From NCBI GenBank assembly GCA_028705775.1, contig JAQWCW010000011.1, positions 27,430 to 91,429 of the forward strand: a DNA stretch of 64,000 nt, read 5' to 3'. How positions within the stretch are numbered: the first letter of the stretch is position 1; each line of letters starts with the position of its first letter. Under the pieces are notes generated by a model, which searched no databases, had not been told where the DNA came from, and saw only the letters and a list, made by a program, of their open reading frames with translations. The position numbers and the translations under genes were made by a program. This DNA is from Eubacteriales bacterium. Lineage in GTDB: Bacteria; Bacillota; Clostridia; Christensenellales; Aristaeellaceae. Of this stretch, positions 55,027 through 62,842 are shown one piece after another.

Positions 55027-55070
55027 AAATAATCCCCCTGTATTTTCAAACAAATTGTACTCTTTATTAC

Positions 55071-55098
55071 ATTATACATTAAAACATGGAATTATCAA
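55071..55098 (-). promoter_or_regulatory. Promoter of glmM
   Basis: TTGATA (55098-55093), 16-nt spacer, TATAAT (55076-55071). It overlaps the last codon region of the membrane protein gene just upstream; the two are separately initiated. Confidence 0.75.
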
Positions 55099-55099
55099 G

Positions 55100-56323
55100 T
55101 CATAACGCAACCATAAGGCTTCCATACACGGCGAAAGCAAGGGAAGTAAGAAGAACGAACGCGTCAAGAGCGCCGAAGGAATAGGCTTTTGCGTCGCCGA
55201 TTTCCGCTTGCGTCCTGAGTGGACAGAGCGCGAAAACGACAGCCGAGTACGGAATCAAATCCACAAAATAGCGCGCGCCGTACTGGAAGCCGCCGCCGTT
55301 ATGCGTGCTGAGCAGCATAACCGCCTCCGCGCAGATTGCAATAATAACCGCGACGGAGCGCCAGTCGAGCCGCTTTTTGATAAGCATAAGCAGCATATAA
55401 AGGAGAGTAACCGTGGTTATCGGATTGGCTATAAAGAGCGAAAAGCCGAAGATTTCCATTGACGCGCCGCCGTGCGAGAACGGAAGCCCGATAAGGAAGC
55501 GGGAGGAATTGCCCGCAATTCTGGACATATCGAAGAACGCCTCGTTATCGCGCGTGAATTCAGGCAGATAGCCGTGACCGAATTCGAGCGGCGAGCCGAA
55601 GCGCACATAGTTATACGCGCCGTAGCAGACGGCGACGAGTATTCCGCAGGCAATTCCGGGCAGGAGCGCGCGCAGGGAGGCGGCAAAGCTCTGCCCGTCC
55701 TTTTTGCAGTTATAGAAATGCATTGCAAGCAGAACGAGCAGATACGGCGCGTCGTTCGGGCGGCAGCCGATTGCAAGCGCGAAAAGCAAAAGGCTCAGGC
55801 AGGTTTTGCGCCGCACCATAAGCGAAACAGAACCCATTATAAGCATGAAGGCGAGCGTCTGCGCCTGATACCACACGGCGCCGTCAAGCGTAAGCGGAAG
55901 CATAGAGGACGCGTAAACGGTCAAAAGCGACCATATGAGCGCCGCAATGGGCTTCATTCCAATCTTTTTATAGAGGAAATAAACGATTGCAAAGGCGGCA
56001 TAAACATAAAGCTTCACCATCAGCGCGTCGGGAGTATCCATTCCGAATATGAAGGTGAGCAGGAAAAGCGGAACGCTCGGAAGCGGCGGGAAGGAAACGT
56101 AATAATCCCCCTGAAACACGGCAAGCTCAAGATGCGGAACATCCTGCGGAAGATGCAGCAGCCCCTGCCGCCATGCCATAGCCTGCCTTGTGTAGGTATT
56201 ATAACCGCTCGGCGCAAACGGCGATTTGCCCGTTATGAGATGAAACATGAGATACATAAGGATTATGAGCGCAGTACCGCAGAGAAACACCCAGTCAATC
56301 CTCAGCTTTGAGCGGCTTTTCAT
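55100..56323 (-). CDS. GT-C-like polytopic membrane protein
   Basis: About eleven hydrophobic segments in 407 aa; the first loop holds SPFAPSGYNTYTRQAMAWRQG and DYYVSFPPLPSVP, as in dolichyl/undecaprenyl-phosphate-dependent sugar transferases. A later loop reads LAIGCRPNDAPYLL. Substrate unknown; a cell-envelope glycan or lipid is plausible. ATG 56323 lies 10 nt after GGAGG and downstream of a perfect promoter; a longer frame to 56356 would start inside that promoter. Confidence 0.72.
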   Translation of the reverse strand: MKSRSKLRIDWVFLCGTALIILMYLMFHLITGKSPFAPSGYNTYTRQAMAWRQGLLHLPQDVPHLELAVFQGDYYVSFPPLPSVPLFLLTFIFGMDTPDALMVKLYVYAAFAIVYFLYKKIGMKPIAALIWSLLTVYASSMLPLTLDGAVWYQAQTLAFMLIMGSVSLMVRRKTCLSLLLFALAIGCRPNDAPYLLVLLAMHFYNCKKDGQSFAASLRALLPGIACGILVAVCYGAYNYVRFGSPLEFGHGYLPEFTRDNEAFFDMSRIAGNSSRFLIGLPFSHGGASMEIFGFSLFIANPITTVTLLYMLLMLIKKRLDWRSVAVIIAICAEAVMLLSTHNGGGFQYGARYFVDLIPYSAVVFALCPLRTQAEIGDAKAYSFGALDAFVLLTSLAFAVYGSLMVAL

Positions 56324-56355
56324 CACGCAGAAACCTCCGATAGCTAGTGTAATCA

Positions 56356-56384
56356 AGTATATAGGCGAATAATTAAAGTGTCAA
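56356..56384 (-). promoter_or_regulatory. Promoter of the GT-C-like gene at 55.1-56.3 kb
   Basis: TTGACA (56384-56379), 17-nt spacer, TATACT (56361-56356). It fixes the gene start downstream at 56323. Confidence 0.85.
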
Positions 56385-56479
56385 TCCCCGCGCGGCGCAG
56401 GTGCGACGGCATGAAAACCGCAGGCACACAGGGCGAAAATAGAACGAACGGAATGGAAGATTATATCCATGCGCGCAGC

Positions 56480-56515
56480 AAAAAGGCGAGCCTCCTGCCT
56501 TAAAGGCTCGCCGTA
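56480..56515 (-). terminator. Terminator of the 704-aa membrane protein gene
   Basis: GGCGAGCC (56485-56492) pairs with GGCTCGCC (56505-56512); five T follow on the minus strand. Confidence 0.85.
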
Positions 56516-56564
56516 TGTTTTTGAAATATCTTTGGTTTAGGGCATTAGCAGGCAGCTAAGCCCG

Positions 56565-58679
56565 TCACTCAACGGCATAGGTTTCGATATAGATATTTCC
56601 ATTTTCGTGCGTCAGCGCAAAGCTGAGCGGCGCGCTTGAATCGGAGACGGCAAACGTCATTGAAATCCACTGCGTTTCCGTTTCAGCGGAGGGAGCGAAG
56701 GAAAAGCGCTGCTCGCCAGGCCCTTCAACGGTCAGTTTCGCGCCGTCAACGCCTGCGCGCGTTTTGAGCCAAAGGGTTATCTGTCTGTTTTCCCTGAGCC
56801 ATTTATCGCACACGGTAAGGCGGGTATTTTCCCACACCCAGCCCTCATTCAGCCCGTTTATTGCGCTGTGCAGCCATTCTCCGCTTTCGGGAAGCTCGAC
56901 AACCTGATAGCTGCCGTTTTTGGTAAGGGCGATAATCGACGCCGAATCGCTAAGGCGAAGGGAATAGAGAAGGCTCGAATCCAGAACGAGATAACGCGGG
57001 CGCGGATAGGGATTTACGGCGTTCGTAAACAGATGGTCTGAAAGCGCATAGGGCATTACGGAGGAAATCGCGCCGTCCGCATCCGTATTATCAAGCATTG
57101 CGGAAAGCGTTACAGGCTTGATATCGCAGCGGGAATTGACCTCCAGCGCAATCACGTCATACCCCTGCTCGCCTCCGTCCTTGCAGACATACAAAGCGTC
57201 GCCGTCCGTCAGATAGTCGCAGGCTGCGGCGTCTGCGTTAAGCGGAGTATTCATTGCATATTGGTCGGAATACGCCATTGCAGCATGGTTTGCAAGCAGC
57301 AGCATCGCCATCAGCCCTATAAAGGCATAGCAGAGCCGCTTTGTCAGCCCCTTGCGCCAGCTAAGGAAAAGCAGCGGAAGCGTGAGCGCGAAGAATACAG
57401 GCAGATATGCCACAAGCCCGTCCCACGCGCCGTTTTGCATCAGGAAGGCGCTCAAAAGCGTCGAATCCGTCGTATAGCGCGCGCTGCCCGAAAATCCAGA
57501 CGGCGGGAAGCACAGCACTCCCGCGACGGCAATTCCCGCAATAAGCGCAGGCTGCCACCAGCAAGGCTTTCTTTTCTCCGGCTCATCGCTAAAAAGCAGG
57601 GTAAGCAGGGCGGGAAGGAAGAAAAACACATAGCGGATATGCACGCGCGTCGGGACTCCGCCCGTTTTGACAAACTCATCCCAATTAACAACATACGCCG
57701 TGCCGAGCAGGATAATAATCAGCGAAGCGAGTATAATCCACGCAAACAGCTTATTTTCGCTTTTTCCACGGCGAAGCCCGCTCAGAAGCCTGACAAACGG
57801 CAAAAGACCAAAGGCAATTCCGGTATAAGCCAAGTATTTGAAGCCGCCGACCAGAGTCTGCCATATGTGTTCAAGCGAAAGCGTGCCCGCCTGCGCCCGA
57901 TAGGTTGCCTGAAAGGAATAGTCAATTCCGAGAGCATATACCGAAAAAACGCGATACAGCAGAACTAAAGCGGCAGCAACAGCCGCAATGATAACGCCGT
58001 TTCGCACTAAAATGCGATTTTTACTTACAAGCCCGAAGATAATCATAACTCCGGCACAGGCAACGCAAAGCCCAATATATCCGGGCTTGAGCAAATACAG
58101 CGCAAAGCAGAGCGCGCCAAGCAGATATGCGCGCGATTTCTTTCGGGGCGTTTCAAGCAGCCGGTAGGCAAGCAGAAACGCAGTAAGCATCAGCGGAAAA
58201 GCAAGGCTTTCCGTCATGATATGCTTTGCCATAAGCATATCGGGCATAAGCGCCGTCAGGATGGCAATAAGGAGCGCAGCACCCTTATTCTTTGTCAGCG
58301 CTTCCGCAAGACGGTACGCGGGGAAGATTGCCAAATTGATAACAATATTATTCAAGCAAAAAACAGCCTGATAAATGTTCACGCTGCGCGGCAGCGCGTA
58401 GAGCGGAGCGATGAAAAGCGGATAGAGAATGTACCGGTAAACGATTGGCTGCCCGCGCAGAGCAGCGCCCTCACCCGCGTAAAGCGACTTTGCAAGCTGC
58501 ATATACAGCATTTCGTCAGCCATTATTGAAGGAATGACGCCGGTGTAAAACAAAATAGCAAATTGAACAAACACACTCAGCAGATATACAGCCGTCAGCA
58601 CCCTGTACGGATGCTCAGCTGCAAGCCCCCGAACGCGCGCGCGGCAGCGCGGAATTGATGACTCTGCTTTAAGCGTCAT
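56565..58679 (-). CDS. Large GT-C-like membrane glycosyltransferase with C-terminal beta domain
   Basis: About 12 helices over residues 25-490 of this 704-aa protein; the first extracytoplasmic loop has IMADEMLYMQLAKSLY, the DE position usual for GT-C/PMT-type enzymes. The last 200 residues are hydrophilic and beta-rich (LPESGEWLHSAINGL, WISMTFAVSDSSAPLSF) and probably bind glycan outside. Partner membrane gene follows after a terminator. GAGGAG precedes the ATG. Exact donor and acceptor unknown. Confidence 0.75.
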   Translation of the reverse strand: MTLKAESSIPRCRARVRGLAAEHPYRVLTAVYLLSVFVQFAILFYTGVIPSIMADEMLYMQLAKSLYAGEGAALRGQPIVYRYILYPLFIAPLYALPRSVNIYQAVFCLNNIVINLAIFPAYRLAEALTKNKGAALLIAILTALMPDMLMAKHIMTESLAFPLMLTAFLLAYRLLETPRKKSRAYLLGALCFALYLLKPGYIGLCVACAGVMIIFGLVSKNRILVRNGVIIAAVAAALVLLYRVFSVYALGIDYSFQATYRAQAGTLSLEHIWQTLVGGFKYLAYTGIAFGLLPFVRLLSGLRRGKSENKLFAWIILASLIIILLGTAYVVNWDEFVKTGGVPTRVHIRYVFFFLPALLTLLFSDEPEKRKPCWWQPALIAGIAVAGVLCFPPSGFSGSARYTTDSTLLSAFLMQNGAWDGLVAYLPVFFALTLPLLFLSWRKGLTKRLCYAFIGLMAMLLLANHAAMAYSDQYAMNTPLNADAAACDYLTDGDALYVCKDGGEQGYDVIALEVNSRCDIKPVTLSAMLDNTDADGAISSVMPYALSDHLFTNAVNPYPRPRYLVLDSSLLYSLRLSDSASIIALTKNGSYQVVELPESGEWLHSAINGLNEGWVWENTRLTVCDKWLRENRQITLWLKTRAGVDGAKLTVEGPGEQRFSFAPSAETETQWISMTFAVSDSSAPLSFALTHENGNIYIETYAVE

Positions 58680-58710
58680 GCCGCTCTCCTCTTTTCAGAA
58701 AGAAATATCG

Positions 58711-58751
58711 CGTTGCCCGAGCGACGGAACAACCCGCACGCCCGGGCAACG
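58711..58751 (-). terminator. Possible terminator of the collagen-like gene
   Basis: CGTTGCCCG (58711-58719) pairs perfectly with CGGGCAACG (58743-58751) around a 23-nt loop. No proper T run follows, so efficiency is uncertain. Confidence 0.5.
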
Positions 58752-58770
58752 CATGATTTAGTTTATAAAA

Positions 58771-59260
58771 CTATTGGGCAGATGCTCCTGTAGGGCCAGT
58801 CGGGCCTGTCGGGCCTGTCGGGCCTGTCGGGCCTCTCATTCCCATGATGCCCTGCGGGCCTTGCGGTCCGACTGCTCCTGTTGCTCCTGTTGCTCCCGTA
58901 GCGCCCGTAGCGCCGGTCGGCCCCGTTGCGCCCATCATGCCGGAAATGCCCTGCGGGCCTTGCGGTCCGACTGCGCCTGTTGCGCCTGTTGCTCCCGTTG
59001 TGCCCGTAGCGCCCGTAGCGCCGGTCGGTCCCGTTGCGCCCATCCTGCCGGATATGCCCTGCGGGCCTTGCGCTCCGGTTGCGCCTGTTGCTCCCGTTGC
59101 GCCCGTAGCGCCCGTAGCGCCGGTCGGTCCCGTTGCGCCCATCATGCCGAAAATGCCCTGCGGGCCTTGCGCTCCGGTTGCGCCTGTTACGCCCCTGCCG
59201 CCTCGGAGTCCCTGCGGGCCTTGCGCTCCCGTTGCGCCGGTAACACCGGTCGGTCCCGGG
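58771..59260 (-). repeat. DNA repeat underlying the collagen triplets
   Basis: Blocks of about 120 bp recur three to four times, each coding [12 protein letters not shown]..., then [15 protein letters not shown]. Nucleotide identity between blocks is high, so copy number can change by recombination or slippage. Confidence 0.8.
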
Positions 59261-59646
59261 TCGCCCTTTTCGCCCTTAAGGGAGGCAAGCCATTCGTCTG
59301 TGCTGCCAAAGCCGCCCGCAGACGCAAGCTCACTCATAACGCTTTTCGTGTCAATAATGTTATTGATGACGACATAATACGTGCTTCCGCCCGCATCCGT
59401 CATCGTCATTGTGGAGGCTCCCGCGTCCTTTACCATGTTATACTCATTAAGCAGCCTCGTCAGCCGCTCAATGACCTCGGAAGCGGAAGCTTCGGGGGCT
59501 TCGCTTTCGCTCAGGATGACACGAAGCAGCGCTTCAAGCTGCTCCATGTAAGCGTCCTCGCCCTTCGCGTCCTCCGCGACAGCAGGAGCGCAAAGGCAAA
59601 GCGAAAGAAGCAGAACCGCCAGCAATATGAAAAACCGTTTCACCAA
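58771..59646 (-). CDS. Secreted collagen-like (Gly-X-Y) protein
   Basis: The chosen frame is 291 aa. Signal peptide [18 protein letters not shown] ends near AVA/ED. Residues 26-75 are helical and acidic, 75-118 a small domain, then [15 protein letters not shown] leads into 54 unbroken Gly-X-Y triplets (residues about 125-287), mostly [12 protein letters not shown], ending GASAQ. No membrane or sortase anchor is seen. Start is uncertain: TTG 59646 (7 nt after AAAGG), GTG 59643, or upstream ATGs at 59688/59679. The triplet repeats are Thr-rich as in exosporium-type collagens of Bacillus and Clostridium. A structural surface or spore-coat role is inference. Confidence 0.85.
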   Translation of the reverse strand: MVKRFFILLAVLLLSLCLCAPAVAEDAKGEDAYMEQLEALLRVILSESEAPEASASEVIERLTRLLNEYNMVKDAGASTMTMTDAGGSTYYVVINNIIDTKSVMSELASAGGFGSTDEWLASLKGEKGDPGPTGVTGATGAQGPQGLRGGRGVTGATGAQGPQGIFGMMGATGPTGATGATGATGATGATGAQGPQGISGRMGATGPTGATGATGTTGATGATGAVGPQGPQGISGMMGATGPTGATGATGATGATGAVGPQGPQGIMGMRGPTGPTGPTGPTGPTGASAQ

Positions 59647-59900
59647 ATCACAACCTTTCTTCAGACACAGCCTTACCATTTTCTTCATGATATAGGTCTG
59701 TGCCGGTACAGTCCGCCGTACAAACAACAATATTCGTTTTGTGCGCGTTTTACCGCATAGGGCGCTGCGCTGCAGCTCCCCTGTCACTAACGGTATGCAC
59801 CCCCTTATATATAAAGATAAACGTCGTCTGCTCCATTCCGGAGCGGCGATGCCGATGCACTCTCCCTTTACCGGCGCATTATTACTTTTTTTCTGAGGCA
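59647..59900 (-). other. Long leader of the collagen-like gene
   Basis: About 250 nt between the likely promoter and the start codon. It contains AAGGGGGTG (about 59802-59810), followed by an open frame that joins the collagen gene in frame from a GTG near 59784, so an N-terminally longer product cannot be excluded. No riboswitch recognised. Confidence 0.45.
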
Positions 59901-59929
59901 ATTATAACATCAAAATCGCATTAATGCAA
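59901..59929 (-). promoter_or_regulatory. Promoter of the collagen-like gene
   Basis: TTGCAT (59929-59924), 17-nt spacer, TATAAT (59906-59901). Between this and the glgP promoter (59930-60133) no gene or clear signal is seen. Confidence 0.6.
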
Positions 59930-60133
59930 GTATCTGCGCTGAAATTCAAGTTTTTACGCTGAATTGCAATAAGCCTCGTCGGCACAATGTATAAATACGC
60001 TTCGCCGCAGGCGCAGGGCAGCGTTTCTCAAAGGGAAAGCAAGCGCAGGCAGGCGCGAATCAGCCGCCGATTGAACCCTTGCGCATATCATGAAGCGCGC
60101 CGCCAACGCCGCCCGCGCGCATTATCATACGGT

Positions 60134-60162
60134 TTGCCAAAAGCATAGAAATATGATATACT
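60134..60162 (+). promoter_or_regulatory. Promoter of glgP
   Basis: TTGCCA (60134-60139), 17-nt spacer, TATACT (60157-60162). Confidence 0.75.
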
Positions 60163-60235
60163 TTTAAGGTTCTGGACAAACTTTTCAGAGCCGTCCGGCT
60201 TTAATGGGCGGCATTTCAGACAGGAGGACGAACAT

Positions 60236-62695
60236 TTGCCAACGACAAACTTTGATACCGAAGGCATCAAGCAGTCAATTATCGGCAAGCTTCAGCGCTA
60301 CAACGGGCGCACGATTGAGGAGGCAACTCCGCAGCAGATATACCGCGCGGTAGCCAGCACGGTTCGCGACCATATAATGCAGAAATGGATGGAAACGCGG
60401 GAGGAGCGCAAGCGCGAGCGCAGCAAGAGGCTCTACTACCTTTCCGTTGAATTTCTTATGGGGCGCAGCCTGCACAGCAACATACTCAACCTGTGCCACT
60501 CCGATGAGTATTCCGAGGCTTTCAGGGAGCTTAACATCAATCTCGGCGACATTCTGAAGGAAGAACCCGAACCGGGTCTCGGCAACGGCGGTCTGGGTCG
60601 TCTCGCCGCCTGCTTCATGGACTCCCTTTCGACGCTCGATTTGCCAGCAATGGGCTGCTCAATCCGCTACGAATACGGGCTTTTCCGCCAGCGCATAGTT
60701 GACGGGCAGCAGGTAGAAGTGCCTGACAACTGGCTTGAAAACGGCAACGTATGGGAAATGTGCGTTATGCAGGACGCGTGCGAGGTTCACTTCGGCGGTC
60801 ATGTTGAAACCGAGGAGCGCGACGGGCGCACCTATTTCAAGCTTGTCGATTACTCAAGCGTAGAGGCTATTCCCTACGATATGCCCGTTCTCGGCTATAA
60901 CACCGACGAGGTGAACACCCTTCGCCTCTGGTCGGCGCGCAGCCCCAAGAAAATTGACCTCAGCTCCTTTGCGCGCGGCGACTATGTCAAGGCGAGCGAG
61001 GAAATGGAGCTTGCGGAGATTATTTCAAAGGTGCTTTATCCTGAGGATACCCACCTTGAGGGCAAGCGTCTGCGCCTTTCGCAGCACTATTTCTTCACGA
61101 GCGCGACGCTCCAGTATGCGATTAAGGATTTCAAGCGCGTATACGGAAGAAACTTCGATTTGCTTCCGGACAAGGCTGTTTTCCATATCAACGATACGCA
61201 CCCCTCCCTTGCCATTCCCGAGCTTATGCGCATTCTGATGGACGAGGAAGGGCTTGGCTGGGACGAGGCAGAGAGCATCGTTCGCCGCTCAATGGCATAC
61301 ACCAACCACACCGTAATGGCAGAAGCGCTTGAGCGCTGGCCGGAAGCGCTTATGCAGACGGTTCTGCCCCGCATATATCAGATTTTGCAGGAAATCAACC
61401 GCAGAGTTTGCGACAGCCTGTGGCAGAAGTTCCCCGGCGACTGGGACAAAATCGCGCACATGGCGGTCATAGCCTACGGTCAGGTGCATATGGCGAACCT
61501 CTGCGTCGCGTGGGCGTACTCAGTAAACGGCGTAAGCCAGCTGCACGGCGAAATTCTCAAGAAGGACACCTTCCACGATTATTACCGCGTGTTCCCGACA
61601 AAGTTCAGCGCGATAACCAACGGAATAACGCACCGCCGCTGGCTCATGCTCGCAAATCCCGAGCTTACCGCGCTGCTTGACGACGCAATCGGCAAGAAGT
61701 GGCACGACGACGCAGCGTATCTTGCGGATTTGACGCCCTTTGCAAAGGACGCCGCCTTCCGCGAGAGCTTCGATAAGGTTAAGCGCATGAACAAGGAGCG
61801 CCTTGCAAAGAGCTTTGCCGAGATTGAAGGCGTAACGGTCGACCCTGATTTCATATTCGACGTACAGGCAAAGCGCCTGCACGAGTACAAGCGGCAGATG
61901 CTGAACGCCCTTCACCTGCACGTTGTTTTCAACCGGATTGTCGATGACGAAAACTACGAAATTGAGCCGCACCTGATGGTGTTCGGCGCAAAGGCAAGCC
62001 CGGGCTACCGCCGCGCAAAGCTCATCATCCGCTATATCAACGCGCTTGCCGACAAAATCCGCAAGCATCCGAGAGCAAGCAAAATGCTTCAGGTGGTTTT
62101 CCTTGAAAACTACAATGTTTCCCGCGCTGAAATCCTGATTCCCGCCGCCGAAATATCCCAGCAGCTTTCGACAGCCGGCAAGGAGGCAAGCGGAACGGGC
62201 AACATGAAGTTCATGATGAACGGCGCGCTGACCGTCGGAACAATGGACGGCGCAAACGTTGAGATGAGCCAGCAGGTCGGAATGGACAATATCTACATCT
62301 TCGGTATGCGCTCCGCGGAGGTTGACAACCTGTACCGCTCCGGCTCGTACAGCGCCGCTTCAATCTTTGAAACGAACCACGAGATTCGCAGGGCGATGAC
62401 CGAAATGATAGACGGAACGCTCTTCCCCGAAAATCCCGCCACGCTTCAGGAGCTTTATCACGCGCTCCTGTTCGGTGATAACGGCGGAATGGCTGACCCG
62501 TATCTCGTTCTCAAGGATTTCGGCTCTTACTCGATGGCGATGCGCAGGGTGAACAGGGATTATGCCGACAGGCAGAAGTGGCTTGAGATGGCTGTTATGA
62601 ACACCGCCTCCTCCGGCGCGTTCTCCTCCGACCGCACGATACGGGAGTACAACGACACCATATGGCACCTGACTCCCCTTACGCTTGATAAGTAA
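60236..62695 (+). CDS. glgP: Glycogen/maltodextrin phosphorylase
   Basis: PLP enzyme (819 aa) releasing glucose-1-phosphate from glycogen or alpha-glucans. TTG 60236 is 8 nt after GGAGG. Typical lines: YYLSVEFLMGRSLHSNILNL, EPEPGLGNGGLGRLAACFMDS, and the PLP site TGNMKFMMNGALTVGTMDGANVE with Lys658. Monocistronic with its own promoter and terminator. Other glycogen genes are not linked. Confidence 0.97.
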   Translation: MPTTNFDTEGIKQSIIGKLQRYNGRTIEEATPQQIYRAVASTVRDHIMQKWMETREERKRERSKRLYYLSVEFLMGRSLHSNILNLCHSDEYSEAFRELNINLGDILKEEPEPGLGNGGLGRLAACFMDSLSTLDLPAMGCSIRYEYGLFRQRIVDGQQVEVPDNWLENGNVWEMCVMQDACEVHFGGHVETEERDGRTYFKLVDYSSVEAIPYDMPVLGYNTDEVNTLRLWSARSPKKIDLSSFARGDYVKASEEMELAEIISKVLYPEDTHLEGKRLRLSQHYFFTSATLQYAIKDFKRVYGRNFDLLPDKAVFHINDTHPSLAIPELMRILMDEEGLGWDEAESIVRRSMAYTNHTVMAEALERWPEALMQTVLPRIYQILQEINRRVCDSLWQKFPGDWDKIAHMAVIAYGQVHMANLCVAWAYSVNGVSQLHGEILKKDTFHDYYRVFPTKFSAITNGITHRRWLMLANPELTALLDDAIGKKWHDDAAYLADLTPFAKDAAFRESFDKVKRMNKERLAKSFAEIEGVTVDPDFIFDVQAKRLHEYKRQMLNALHLHVVFNRIVDDENYEIEPHLMVFGAKASPGYRRAKLIIRYINALADKIRKHPRASKMLQVVFLENYNVSRAEILIPAAEISQQLSTAGKEASGTGNMKFMMNGALTVGTMDGANVEMSQQVGMDNIYIFGMRSAEVDNLYRSGSYSAASIFETNHEIRRAMTEMIDGTLFPENPATLQELYHALLFGDNGGMADPYLVLKDFGSYSMAMRRVNRDYADRQKWLEMAVMNTASSGAFSSDRTIREYNDTIWHLTPLTLDK

Positions 62696-62707
62696 TTAAA
62701 TAAGCAA

Positions 62708-62745
62708 AACAACAGGCTCTGACCGAAAGGTTCGAGCCTGTTGTT
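62708..62745 (+). terminator. Terminator of glgP
   Basis: AACAACAGGCTC (62708-62719) pairs perfectly with GAGCCTGTTGTT (62734-62745); GCGTTTT follows. Works towards the convergent last gene as well. Confidence 0.8.
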
Positions 62746-62842
62746 GCGTTTTCGGTTCGCCCGCGGCTTCTGTATGCTTTACCGATATAGTAAAGCCGCA
62801 AATAAGCCAAGGGATTTTTATGGAATAAGCCCTCCGGCGTAA

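Noticed and set aside
58774..59760. Cys/Arg/Ala-rich and Pro/Val/Ala-rich frames on the plus strand
   Set aside because: They are the antisense shadow of the collagen triplets.
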